A DNA stretch of 64,000 nt. It comes from Exiguobacterium sibiricum 7-3. Lineage in GTDB: Bacteria > Bacillota > Bacilli > Exiguobacteriales > Exiguobacteriaceae. Positions within the stretch are counted from its first letter, which is position 1. Each line of letters starts with the position of its first letter. Under the pieces are notes generated by a model. The model saw only the letters and a list, made by a program, of their open reading frames with translations. It did not search any database and was not told the origin of the DNA. Positions 35,292-44,082 of the stretch are shown in pieces. The stretch spans positions 2,770,914-2,834,913 of the forward strand of contig NZ_KK211190.1 of NCBI RefSeq assembly GCF_000620865.1. Reading direction: 5' to 3'. The translations under genes were made by a program, and so were the position numbers.

Positions 35292-35308
35292 GATCTTCCT
35301 CCTTTGTT

Positions 35309-36442
35309 TTAAGATGTCACGTAGTCCAAATCATGTAAGACATAAGCCAGGAAGAAGACGACGGATGGGTTTTCATAAACCGTTTGGACTTTCTTCAACT
35401 GTGCACGGTAACCCGTCTCATATTCCACGCCGTTTAATTTCCGTTCCATGTTCATCTTGATCAGCGCATCGAGCTTATCGACGACATCGACCATCTGTCC
35501 TTCGTACGTCTCATCTTTTGCCTCGACGACGAACCGGTGAAATTCTTTTCGCATTGAAGACGGCAACAGATTAATCAACGCTTCGCCTTCCGTTCGCTCA
35601 TAGGCTTCAAAAGCCGCCGCCGTGACCGGCGTCGCATGTTTGACGGGACCGAGGACATCGCCTGTCGTTCCTTCGACCAGATCATGGCACAGCAGACGTG
35701 AGACGACTTCTGCCGTATTGATCTTCACACCGTATTTTTTGGACTCAATCAATCCGTTGAACAAGCCGAGTGATGCCGCACGGAACGCATGTGTCGCATC
35801 ATTGTCGTCAATCGTATTGAACCGTCCTTTCCAGCGACGGATCGTATCCATCATCAAGACATTGTCAATGAAACGCGACATGTCGTCCTCTGCCCAAACC
35901 GACTCCGTCAACGTCCGGATGGATGACAACGGATGAGTCGACAGTGCTGCTTTGAGTTCATTCGTCTTCTCGCGGAAAAACGTCGATCCCGTCACTTCCG
36001 CTTCTCGTTTCGCAAACAGCATCGCATCAAACGTGTCGATTGCTTCGACCAGCTTTCCTTCTGTCGAGTCATCTTCTGCGAACACCAGATAATTCGTGAA
36101 ATCCGGTTGAAGGGACTTCGACAGTAACGCTACGAGTTTTTCACTCGCCTGCCGCTCCATCGCCTGGATGTGGGCATGCAAAGTCGGTTCTTTTTTCGTC
36201 CGGTGTTTAATCGGTCCCGTGATGACCTCATTCATATCATGGAACAAGGCTTTCCCAAGCAACGTCAATCGATCGTATTTAGTATCTGCTACCTCTTCTT
36301 CAATATAACTCGCCATCAAACTGAATAAAGCGACACGGAAGCTGTGACTCGCCGCATTATCCGGAAAACGAGGGGCATATTCGTCCCAACGCGGGACATT
36401 CTGCATCCGTGTCAACATGCGAATAAAATTACCGTTTTGCAC
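35309..36442 (-). CDS. tandem YfbR-type HD-domain protein
   Basis: A protein of about 377 residues made of two consecutive YfbR-like HD domains (about 10-185 and 200-370; numbering from the ATG at 36448). Domain 1: His35, His70-Asp71, then EVITGPIKH. Domain 2: His220, His255-Asp256, then EGTTGDVLGPVKH with Asp264. E. coli YfbR, a single-domain dNMP 5'-nucleotidase, has an essential acidic residue where domain 1 has Pro, so domain 1 may be weak or structural. Dimeric YfbR suggests a fused dimer. I prefer GTG 36442 (eight bases from AGGAG); ATG 36448 is only two bases away. Confidence 0.82.
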   Translation of the reverse strand: MQNGNFIRMLTRMQNVPRWDEYAPRFPDNAASHSFRVALFSLMASYIEEEVADTKYDRLTLLGKALFHDMNEVITGPIKHRTKKEPTLHAHIQAMERQASEKLVALLSKSLQPDFTNYLVFAEDDSTEGKLVEAIDTFDAMLFAKREAEVTGSTFFREKTNELKAALSTHPLSSIRTLTESVWAEDDMSRFIDNVLMMDTIRRWKGRFNTIDDNDATHAFRAASLGLFNGLIESKKYGVKINTAEVVSRLLCHDLVEGTTGDVLGPVKHATPVTAAAFEAYERTEGEALINLLPSSMRKEFHRFVVEAKDETYEGQMVDVVDKLDALIKMNMERKLNGVEYETGYRAQLKKVQTVYENPSVVFFLAYVLHDLDYVTS

Positions 36443-36458
36443 CGTCATCTCTCCTCAT

Positions 36459-36494
36459 AAAAAACGGACAGAGGAATGATGACCCTGTCCGTTT
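36459..36494 (-). terminator. terminator of the first TerC gene
   Basis: Minus-strand perfect 10-bp stem AAACGGACAG/CTGTCCGTTT followed by a T-run. Confidence 0.85.
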
Positions 36495-36501
36495 CTAATT
36501 A

Positions 36502-37257
36502 TTATTTGTCTGTTTTCGGACCACTTCTGAACCAACCTAACACTAAAATCAAGACGAGGACAATCCAAAAGATTGATTGCCAAAGCGTACTTTCCGGAAA
36601 TTCATGCGGTAAGACGTGAATCGACGGATGCGCCAGTGTCATGACGACTAGCTTGACCCCGACCCACGCAACGAGCCAAAAGGCAGCTTCTTCGATACCC
36701 GGCCGTTTTTGCAACAAGACGACAAACCAGCTGGCGAAGTAACGCATGATGACGAGTCCGATGATTCCGCTGAAGAAGACGACCCAGAATTGTCCTGTGT
36801 TCAAGCCGCCGATCGTTCCGCCGATCATCGGTAACGTCGTTGCCATCGCAACGGCTGCGAGCGTCGAATCGACCGCAAACGCCAAGTCAGAGAACTCGAC
36901 CTTGACGACCGTCCACCAAAAATTCGGTGACGCCTTTTTAGAGGAAGCTGACTCCGGAATCTGGTGTTTGTTCGATCGTGCCTCGACAATCCCTTTGAAG
37001 GCAACATAGAATAAATAAATTGCTCCGAGTGCCTGTAACTCCCAAATCGTCGCCAAGTAAGACGCAAAGAAAATCGCGACGAAGCGTAAGACAAGTGCTC
37101 CGATCAATCCGTAAAACAATGCTTTTTTTCGTTGATCGTCCGGCAACGGACGTACGAGAACAGCCATAACCATGGCGTTATCGGCTGACAGCAGACCTTG
37201 TAAGATGATTAAAACAAGTCCGACCGTCGCATACTGTGTAATTAATCCAATATCCAT
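36502..37257 (-). CDS. TerC-family membrane protein
   Basis: A 251-residue protein with about seven membrane helices. The conserved acidic metal-site regions LLSADNAMVMAVLV and VVKVEFSDLAFAVDS are intact. TerC proteins of Bacillales (YkoY/YceF, MeeY/MeeF) export Mn2+ to metallate secreted enzymes. It is adjacent to a second, related TerC gene but separated from it by a terminator, so each is its own unit. Confidence 0.85.
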   Translation of the reverse strand: MDIGLITQYATVGLVLIILQGLLSADNAMVMAVLVRPLPDDQRKKALFYGLIGALVLRFVAIFFASYLATIWELQALGAIYLFYVAFKGIVEARSNKHQIPESASSKKASPNFWWTVVKVEFSDLAFAVDSTLAAVAMATTLPMIGGTIGGLNTGQFWVVFFSGIIGLVIMRYFASWFVVLLQKRPGIEEAAFWLVAWVGVKLVVMTLAHPSIHVLPHEFPESTLWQSIFWIVLVLILVLGWFRSGPKTDK

Positions 37258-37373
37258 AAAAACGAATCCCCTTTTTGTTCAGTAAGTTTATTATAAGGCC
37301 GCTTATCTAAAAGCAAAAGACTGAACACTTGAATCTGACTGTTCTTTTTACCCGAACTTCCGGATGATTAGAC

Positions 37374-37400
37374 AAAAAAAGACTCTCCATGATGGAGAGC
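37374..37400 (-). terminator. terminator of the second TerC gene
   Basis: Minus-strand 8-bp stem CTCTCCAT/ATGGAGAG (short loop), followed by TTTTTTT. Confidence 0.88.
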
Positions 37401-37410
37401 CTGATTGTGA

Positions 37411-38268
37411 TTAAAGATTTTTTTCGACTTTCTTTTCGGCATCCGGATTTGATTTCGTCTTCGGAGAAGAGAACCAACCCCAAAGTGCGAGACCAACCAT
37501 GACGGTCCAGAAGAAGATTTGCCACGGTGTGCTGTGGGCGAATCCTTCAGGAAGTTTCAACGCTTCGAAAATCGTACCTTCGATTGAAACATGGTATTTC
37601 GGATGTTCCAGTGCGAGAACCGCAAGTTTGACCCCGACCCAGGCAACAATTGCGAATGCTGCTGTTTCAAGACCCGGACGCTCTGCCAGTAACTTAACGA
37701 AGACGCGGGCTGCGAAACGCATCAAGACGACACCCATCAGTCCACCTGTCAAAATGACGACGAAGTGACCGGTGTTCAAGCCACCAATTTCACCTGTTCC
37801 CCAGTTCGGAAGAGCAACGGCAAGTGCGACGGCTGCCAAAATCGAATCGACAGCAAATGCGAGGTCAGCGAATTCAATTTTTGCGACTGTTTTCCAAAAC
37901 TCTGCTTTCGAAACCGGCTCATCTGATTTTGGTTCTGCGTCGAGCTCGTTTTCTGCTCCATGATTCTCACCGATCCGCCGGGCTTTAATGGTCTTATAAA
38001 TATGCCGTAGTCCCATGATCAATAGGTAAGCGGCACCAAGTGCTTGGATCTGCCAGATATCGACGAGGAATGAGATTGCAAATAATGCTGCAAATCGAAG
38101 AACGAATGCTCCTGCTAATCCATAAAATAAAGCCTTTTTCTGCTGTTCGCCCGGTAAATGCTTTACCATGACCGCCAAGACGAGTGCGTTATCTGCCGAA
38201 AGTAGTCCTTCTAACGCGATTAAGACAAGGACGACCCAGGCATATTGAAGTACTAACTGCCAATCCAT
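37411..38268 (-). CDS. TerC-family membrane protein (YceF/YkoY-like)
   Basis: A 285-residue paralogue of the neighbouring TerC. LLSADNALVLAVMV and VAKIEFADLAFAVDS carry the same Asp/Glu metal residues. It has a longer cytoplasmic loop (about 105-125) rich in Glu/Asp and a charged C-terminus. The likely role is Mn2+ export or metalation of extracytoplasmic enzymes. I see no yybP-ykoY Mn riboswitch in its 5' region; a 12-bp palindrome follows the probable -10 instead. Confidence 0.86.
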   Translation of the reverse strand: MDWQLVLQYAWVVLVLIALEGLLSADNALVLAVMVKHLPGEQQKKALFYGLAGAFVLRFAALFAISFLVDIWQIQALGAAYLLIMGLRHIYKTIKARRIGENHGAENELDAEPKSDEPVSKAEFWKTVAKIEFADLAFAVDSILAAVALAVALPNWGTGEIGGLNTGHFVVILTGGLMGVVLMRFAARVFVKLLAERPGLETAAFAIVAWVGVKLAVLALEHPKYHVSIEGTIFEALKLPEGFAHSTPWQIFFWTVMVGLALWGWFSSPKTKSNPDAEKKVEKNL

Positions 38269-38580
38269 CTACTTCATTCCTTCCTAGTTTACGATTTTAA
38301 ATTGAAAATCAAGTTTTCATTAGACACATCGTTTATGCGTTCATATGAACATATACTATAGGATACTATACCCGATTGCAAGCAACTTATGCCTGCGAAT
38401 CAGCAAACTGTTTCTTCCGAGTCTTGTAAGTTTTATTTTTAGGAAGGTTCGTGATAAAATTCATAGCAACGATACGTCGCGACAACACATTCACGGAATC
38501 ACCAGACTTGCTCGTCTCTAGCATTCCTGTCATGTTATTACTACTTGCACTACTACAAAAGGACAAAGGGGCCGATATAA
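38269..38580. other. divergent intergenic region, terC / folE2
   Basis: No gene. It contains the terC -10 (TATAGT on the minus strand, ACTATA at 38355-38360) and the palindrome at 38339-38350. A possible folE2 extended -10 is TGATAAAAT near 38447-38455. No convincing Zur box or riboswitch is seen. Confidence 0.5.
38339..38350. promoter_or_regulatory. 12-bp palindrome, candidate operator of terC
   Basis: GTTCATATGAAC is a perfect palindrome immediately downstream of the minus-strand -10 of terC. The cognate regulator is unknown. Confidence 0.5.
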
Positions 38581-39486
38581 ATGTCTACTTACCCGGTTAC
38601 ACTGCCAACCAAAGAAGAGCGCCACAAGCTGTTTGGTTCTGTTCCTCCTATTAAAGGGACAAAGCCGACTGAAAAAGATAAAATGATCGACTTGCAGAAC
38701 ACACCGAAGAATTTCCTCTTTGCACTGGATGCTGTAGGAATTTCAAACGTGAAACATCCGGTCGTCATCCAAGACGGCGAAACGACACAAGCAACCGTTG
38801 CGACATTCGAACTGTCCACTTCGCTTGTTCAAGACCGTAAAGGGATCAACATGAGCCGTTTGACGGAACAACTCGATCAGTATCATAACGAGGGTTGGGT
38901 CGTCACGAATGAATCCCTCATCCAATTTGCACGCGAACTTGCTGAGCGGATGGAACAAACAGAAGGACAATTGACAATCCGTTACCCATGGTTCTTCACA
39001 CGTAAAGCTCCTGCAACAGGACTCGGCGGATTGATGAATGCCGAAGTCTGGCAGACCGTCAGTGTCAACACGGAAACAAACGAAGCGACATTGTCTGTCG
39101 GTCTGACGATCAATGTGACGACACTTTGCCCATGTTCAAAGGAAATCAGTGAGTATAGTGCGCATAACCAACGCGGTTACGTGACGATGGAAGCTTCATT
39201 ACGCGATGAAGCAGATGATTTCAACTGGAAACAAGAACTTCTCGATGCAGCGGAATCCAATGCATCGGCACCTCTGCACCCGGTCCTCAAACGTCCGGAT
39301 GAAAAACGTGTCACAGAGATGGCCTATGAAAACCCGCGTTTCGTCGAAGATATGGTGCGCTTAATCGCTGCTGATCTTTACGAAATGGATCCAATCGCGT
39401 CGTTCTTCGTCGAATGTCGCAATGAAGAAACAATTCACCAGCATGATGCGATCGCACGCATCACGTTTGATAAAGATGCACAGTAA
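38581..39486 (+). CDS. folE2: GTP cyclohydrolase FolE2
   Basis: A 301-residue type IB GTP cyclohydrolase. TLCPCSKEISEYSAHNQRG carries the catalytic Cys (Cys183) and metal-site residues; NMSRLTEQL is also conserved. It makes 7,8-dihydroneopterin triphosphate for folate or queuosine and, unlike FolE, does not require zinc. Standard length, AAAGGGG site upstream, own terminator. Confidence 0.93.
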   Translation: MSTYPVTLPTKEERHKLFGSVPPIKGTKPTEKDKMIDLQNTPKNFLFALDAVGISNVKHPVVIQDGETTQATVATFELSTSLVQDRKGINMSRLTEQLDQYHNEGWVVTNESLIQFARELAERMEQTEGQLTIRYPWFFTRKAPATGLGGLMNAEVWQTVSVNTETNEATLSVGLTINVTTLCPCSKEISEYSAHNQRGYVTMEASLRDEADDFNWKQELLDAAESNASAPLHPVLKRPDEKRVTEMAYENPRFVEDMVRLIAADLYEMDPIASFFVECRNEETIHQHDAIARITFDKDAQ

Positions 39487-39496
39487 TACGCAAGGA

Positions 39497-39534
39497 AACT
39501 CCAACCGACCCGAGGGTCGGTTGGAGTTTTTTTT
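39497..39534 (+). terminator. Rho-independent terminator of folE2
   Basis: Perfect 14-bp stem AACTCCAACCGACC/GGTCGGTTGGAGTT with a short loop, then eight T. Confidence 0.93.
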
Positions 39535-39586
39535 CGTTGTCCTCCTTTTCGGTAACGTTTACACTTAGGACGAACGGAGGGATGTC

Positions 39587-41353
39587 ATGTTTGAACTCAT
39601 ACCTTTTTTACTGGAACGACTCGGAATCATGATCATTTTAGCGTTCATCCTCGCCCAGTGGGGACCGACACGCCGCTTGCTGAAACAGCCTGAAGCCGGC
39701 TGGCAGTTCGGATTGTTGATTCTGTTTTTCGCCACATACGGGATTTTGAGTAACTACACCGGTGTCAAAGTCGATTTGGCCAAGTTTTTACCGCACACCT
39801 GGCTCGAACAGGTCGATGGCACATCGGCAATCGCGAACACACGGACGATGATTGTCGTCATCAGCGGATTACTTGCCGGTCCGATTGGTGGAACGATCAC
39901 CGGTCTGCTCGTCGGTATCCATAGATATACACTCGGTGGTTTTACCGCCTTCGCTTGTGCTTTATCGACCGTTGTTGCAGGCGGCGTCAGCGGCTTGTTG
40001 CGTCCTTACTGGCGCGACCGTCTCGGAAGCCAAGCATTGTTGCCAATTTGTCTGACCGGTTTTTTAATGGTTTTCGAAATGTCCCTGATTCTTCTGTTGT
40101 CTGATCCGTTTCCTGCTGCCCTTGAACTGGTCCAGTTCATCTTCCTTCCGATGACCGTCGTCAACGTCCTTGGAGTGTGGTTGTTCTTATCGATCATCCG
40201 CCTCGCAGCGCGCGAGGAAGAACATGTCCGGGCTCGGGAAGCGGAACGTTCGTTGCATATCGCTGATTTAACATTACCGTACTTAACACGCGGTCTGAAT
40301 ATCCAAACTGCTGAAGCCGTTGCCGATATTTTGTTACAACAAACGCGAGCTGATGCCGTCTCCTTAACCGATCAGTCCGTCATTTTGGCGCATATTGGTG
40401 TCGGCAGTGACCATCACCGGTCCGGCGGGCACTGGACGACGCGTCCGACGGAACATGTCCTGACAGACGGACAACTTCGGCTTGTCACCGACCGTGATGA
40501 GATTGGTTGTCCGAAAGCAGACTGTCCGCTCCAAGCCGGAATCATTGCTCCGTTGACGATCGGCGAGACGACGATCGGGACGTTGAAGGTTTACTATCCC
40601 CACCCTGAATTACTCGACGCGGTCGAGGTGGAATTGATTGAAGGACTCGCGAAGCTCTTTTCGACCCAACTCGCCCTCGGCAAAGCGGAACGGCAAGCCG
40701 GTCTATTGAAGGATGCTGAAATCCGGGCACTCGAAGCGCAAATTCATCCGCACTTTTTGTTTAATGCCATCAATACGATTTATGCTTCGTGCCGGACCGA
40801 TATCGAACAGGCCCGCACATTATTGCTGGAACTGTCGACATTTTTCCGCAGTAATCTGCAAGGTGCCCGTTCGACGAAAATCCCGTTGCAAAAGGAACTG
40901 GAACATATCGAATCTTATATCTCACTTGAAGCTGCCCGGTTCCCGAGCCGTCCATTCGTTGATATTGATTTAGAGGAAGGCACGGAACAACTACTCGTTC
41001 CTCCCTTTGTTCTCCAACCGTTAATCGAAAATGCCTTCCAGCATGCGTTCAGTCCCGGTCAGACCGGATACGTCGGCGTCACTGCATGGTTGACCGCGGA
41101 TCAATTGGTGTTGGAAGTCGTCGATAATGGACGCGGGATTGAAGAGGAGCGGCTTGCACGCCTCGGCCGGGAAGTCATTGAATCCAGTGGTACGGGAACC
41201 GCCCTTTTCAATACAGCGGAACGAATCAAAAGCCTGTATGCCGAAAACGGTTCTTTCCGATTGACCAGTCAACCTGGAGAAGGTACAAGCATTACCATCC
41301 ATCTGCCGATTGAAACAGGAAAGGAGGCGCCGCATGCGCACGATTTTAATTGA
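39587..41353 (+). CDS. lytS: LytS-type sensor histidine kinase
   Basis: A 588-residue kinase. A 5TM-LytS domain covers about 1-205 (GLLAGPIGGTITGLLVGIHRY is typical), followed by a GAF domain (about 220-370). The kinase domain carries the phosphoacceptor His in QIHPHFLFNAINTI and the ATP-binding EVVDNGRGI and GTGTALFN boxes. LytS/YehU kinases sense pyruvate or membrane state. The partner lytT begins 20 bp before its end, and a CstA-family transporter follows: the arrangement of pyruvate-sensing BtsSR-BtsT. Confidence 0.9.
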   Translation: MFELIPFLLERLGIMIILAFILAQWGPTRRLLKQPEAGWQFGLLILFFATYGILSNYTGVKVDLAKFLPHTWLEQVDGTSAIANTRTMIVVISGLLAGPIGGTITGLLVGIHRYTLGGFTAFACALSTVVAGGVSGLLRPYWRDRLGSQALLPICLTGFLMVFEMSLILLLSDPFPAALELVQFIFLPMTVVNVLGVWLFLSIIRLAAREEEHVRAREAERSLHIADLTLPYLTRGLNIQTAEAVADILLQQTRADAVSLTDQSVILAHIGVGSDHHRSGGHWTTRPTEHVLTDGQLRLVTDRDEIGCPKADCPLQAGIIAPLTIGETTIGTLKVYYPHPELLDAVEVELIEGLAKLFSTQLALGKAERQAGLLKDAEIRALEAQIHPHFLFNAINTIYASCRTDIEQARTLLLELSTFFRSNLQGARSTKIPLQKELEHIESYISLEAARFPSRPFVDIDLEEGTEQLLVPPFVLQPLIENAFQHAFSPGQTGYVGVTAWLTADQLVLEVVDNGRGIEEERLARLGREVIESSGTGTALFNTAERIKSLYAENGSFRLTSQPGEGTSITIHLPIETGKEAPHAHDFN

Positions 41354-42029
41354 AGATGAACCGCTCGCCCGCGACGAACTGCGGTATCATGTCGTCCGGG
41401 CCGGACTCGAAGTCATCGCCGAGACCGGACACGTCGGTGAAGCCGAGCAACTCGTTCGGACATTACAGCCGGATCTCGTTTTTTTAGATGTCGAACTGAC
41501 TGACGGAAGTGGTCTGGACGTCGCGAAACGATTACAATCGATGCCTCATCCACCTGCGATTTTATTCGTGACGGCTTATGATGCCCATGCACTCGAAGCT
41601 TTCGAACTGAACGCTTACGATTACATCTTGAAACCGTACGATCCGTCACGGATTATTCGGGCTATTGAAAAAATCATGCGGAAACCGGCGCTGAAAACAC
41701 CGCGGATTGAACGATTGGCCGTCGAATCCGGAGAGCAGTTAAAATTGCTTTCCCCGCAGGATGTCGACTACATTGTCGCTGAAAACGGTAAAACGAAAAT
41801 CGTAACCCGTTCCGAATCCTATCCGTCGAACGACACGTTACAGGAACTTGAACGAAAATTATCCGGTCACCGCTTTCTGCGGGTCCACCGTTCCTACCTC
41901 GTCAACCTCGCTGCCATCGAAGCGATCGAACCCTGGTTCAACGGTGCCTATACGATCAAAATCCAACAGATTGATGTGCCGGTCAGCCGGACGTATGTCA
42001 AAGTCTTAAAGGAAGCTCTCGGTATCTGA
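41334..42029 (+). CDS. lytT: LytTR-family response regulator
   Basis: A 231-residue regulator. The receiver domain has acidic IEDE, phosphorylated Asp in LVFLDVELTDGSG and KPYD; the LytTR DNA-binding domain fills the last 100 residues (FLRVHRSYLVNL). The start is ATG 41334 behind GGAGG inside lytS, so the pair is translationally coupled. The likely target is the cstA promoter 134 bp downstream. Confidence 0.92.
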   Translation: MRTILIEDEPLARDELRYHVVRAGLEVIAETGHVGEAEQLVRTLQPDLVFLDVELTDGSGLDVAKRLQSMPHPPAILFVTAYDAHALEAFELNAYDYILKPYDPSRIIRAIEKIMRKPALKTPRIERLAVESGEQLKLLSPQDVDYIVAENGKTKIVTRSESYPSNDTLQELERKLSGHRFLRVHRSYLVNLAAIEAIEPWFNGAYTIKIQQIDVPVSRTYVKVLKEALGI

Positions 42030-42041
42030 GGGTTTCTTTTT

Positions 42042-42050
42042 TCCGTTCAT
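42042..42050 (+). promoter_or_regulatory. candidate LytTR half-site upstream of cstA
   Basis: TCCGTTCAT matches the LytTR consensus [TA][AC][CA]GTTN[AG][TG]. A weaker copy, TCGGTTAAA, lies at 42071-42079; the 29-bp offset is longer than usual, so binding is tentative. Confidence 0.4.
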
Positions 42051-42102
42051 CCCCCTTTTTCGACATGTCATCGGTTAAAACAAACCATTCATCCGCCAAA
42101 CA

Positions 42103-42120
42103 AAAGAAAGCGCTTCCAAA
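42103..42120 (+). promoter_or_regulatory. CcpA cre site upstream of cstA
   Basis: AAAGAAAGCGCTTCCAAA matches the cre consensus WWTGNAARCGNWWNCAWW with one mismatch. Its position near the promoter predicts glucose repression of the pyruvate transporter. Confidence 0.75.
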
Positions 42121-42163
42121 TAAAGTACACTTTTCTCATACCAGTTTATGAGGAGGTTCACGC

Positions 42164-43957
42164 ATGAGTGCTACACCAATTGTTATTGCCGTCATTTGTA
42201 TTTTATTGATCGTTTATCGTCTCTATGGCACATTCATGGCTGTCAAAGTCTTAAAAATCAAAGAGGACCGGGAAACACCGGCCCATAAGTTTGCGGATGG
42301 AAAAGATTATGTCCCGACCAACAAATGGGTGTCATTCGGTCATCATTTCGCAGCGATCGCCGCTGCCGGTCCGCTTGTCGGTCCTGTACTTGCTGCCCAG
42401 TTCGGCTATTTACCGGGACTTTTATGGTTGCTGATTGGTGCCGTCATCGGTGGCGCCGTCCACGATATGGTCGTCTTGTTCGCTTCGATGCGTCAAGATG
42501 GACAGTCGTTATCGGAAGTCGCTAAAAAAGAGCTCGGACCTGTCGCCGGTTTTTGTGCCGGTCTCGCGATGCTCTTCATCATCACAATCACAATGGCCGG
42601 ATTATCAATGGTCGTTCTGCATGCACTGGAGCACAATCCATGGGGAACATTCGCTGTCTTCTCGACGATTCCGATTGCCATGGGTGTCGGCATCTACTTA
42701 CGAAAAGGCGGTAACCTCGCCTTGGCTTCAGTCGTCGGTTTCCTATTAATTCTTGCTGCGATTGGTTTCGGTCCCCAGTTGACTGACACGTTCATCGGAA
42801 CATGGTTCGACCTGTCGTCACGTCAACTCGCGATTGCTTTACCGATCTACGCCTTCTTCGCTGCAGCACTTCCGGTCTGGCTGTTGCTTGCACCGCGTGA
42901 TTACTTATCAAGCTTCATGAAAATCGGTGTATTCTTTGCCTTGATCGTCGGTGTCTTCATCATCAACCCTGACATCCGCTTCCCGGCCTTCACGAAATTC
43001 GTCAACGGCGGCGGTCCCATCATTGCCGGTCCGGTCTGGCCGTTCATCTCGATCACGATTGCCTGTGGTGCGATTTCCGGCTTCCATGCCTTCGTTGGCT
43101 CCGGAACGACACCAAAGATGATCAATCGTTGGAGCGATATCAAACCGGTCGCCTTCGGTGCGATGCTCGTTGAGTGTCTGGTCGCTGTCATGGCTTTGAT
43201 TGCCGCGACTTCCCTTGAAGTCGGGGATTACTTCGCCATCAACTCGACACCGGAAGTCTTTGCGACACTCGGGATGAGTACGGTCTACCTCGATGAATTG
43301 TCGCGGGAAATCGGTCTCGATCTCGCAGGGCGGACCGGTGGAGCTGTTTCACTTGCCGTCGGTATGACGTTCATCTTCCGGGCCATCCCTTGGTTCCGTG
43401 AAATTGCCGGCTTCTTCTTCCAGTTCGTGATTCTTTTCGAAGCGGTCTTCATCCTGACGGCAATCGATGCCGGAACACGAGTGGCCCGCTACCTGATCCA
43501 AGATTTCTTCGGTGAATTCTACAAACCGTTGAAACGGGTCGACTGGATCCCGGGTGCGATTTTCGCCAGTGCGCTTGGAACGTTCTTTTGGGGTTACCTG
43601 CTCTTCTCCGGTGATATCGGTTCGATTTGGGCCTTGTTCGGTGTCTCGAATCAATTGATGGCTTCCATCGGCTTAATCATCGGAACGACAATTATCCTAA
43701 AGATTGCCGATAAAAAAGTTTATGCGTTGACGACGTTCATTCCACTTGTCTATCTGCTCGTAACGGTCACGTTCGCCGACATCTGGATGGTCGCTAACGT
43801 CTATGCCAACCCAGCCTCTGCCGGCTTCAGTATTCTGAATACGATCTTATCGGTCACGATGGGTGTTTTAGCCATCGTCATCACGATTTCAGCTGTGCGG
43901 AAATGGATCGAATTGCTCAATTCACCACGTTGGGAAAAAGTGAAAAAATCAGCTTGA
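42164..43957 (+). CDS. cstA: CstA-family pyruvate transporter
   Basis: A 597-residue protein with about 15-16 helices. CstA features are YVPTNKWVSFGHHFAAIAAA at the N-terminus, FVGSGTTPKMINRW and FEAVFILTAIDAGTR. CstA/BtsT proteins import pyruvate with protons. GGAGG lies before the ATG. The upstream LytST pair and cre site indicate induction by extracellular pyruvate when preferred carbon is absent. Confidence 0.9.
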   Translation: MSATPIVIAVICILLIVYRLYGTFMAVKVLKIKEDRETPAHKFADGKDYVPTNKWVSFGHHFAAIAAAGPLVGPVLAAQFGYLPGLLWLLIGAVIGGAVHDMVVLFASMRQDGQSLSEVAKKELGPVAGFCAGLAMLFIITITMAGLSMVVLHALEHNPWGTFAVFSTIPIAMGVGIYLRKGGNLALASVVGFLLILAAIGFGPQLTDTFIGTWFDLSSRQLAIALPIYAFFAAALPVWLLLAPRDYLSSFMKIGVFFALIVGVFIINPDIRFPAFTKFVNGGGPIIAGPVWPFISITIACGAISGFHAFVGSGTTPKMINRWSDIKPVAFGAMLVECLVAVMALIAATSLEVGDYFAINSTPEVFATLGMSTVYLDELSREIGLDLAGRTGGAVSLAVGMTFIFRAIPWFREIAGFFFQFVILFEAVFILTAIDAGTRVARYLIQDFFGEFYKPLKRVDWIPGAIFASALGTFFWGYLLFSGDIGSIWALFGVSNQLMASIGLIIGTTIILKIADKKVYALTTFIPLVYLLVTVTFADIWMVANVYANPASAGFSILNTILSVTMGVLAIVITISAVRKWIELLNSPRWEKVKKSA

Positions 43958-44004
43958 TGGATGGAAACCCATCAAATGGGTTGACTCAAAAGTCAGTTTC
44001 TATA

Positions 44005-44047
44005 AAAGCAGGGGTGGCAGATTACAATTCTGTCACCCCTGCTTTGT
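44005..44047. terminator. bidirectional terminator, cstA / ecfT
   Basis: Perfect 16-bp stem AAAGCAGGGGTGGCAG/CTGTCACCCCTGCTTT (one mismatch) between convergent genes. Confidence 0.9.
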
Positions 44048-44082
44048 TCTAAAAGAACTATTTTTCATATCTTCATCTGCTT

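Noticed and set aside
38269-38400. yybP-ykoY manganese riboswitch upstream of terC
   Set aside because: Expected conserved core not seen by eye; left open for a covariance search.
38269-38580. Zur box or folate riboswitch upstream of folE2
   Set aside because: Only a partial TTACGATTT half-site near the terC side; no paired arm and no riboswitch core recognised.
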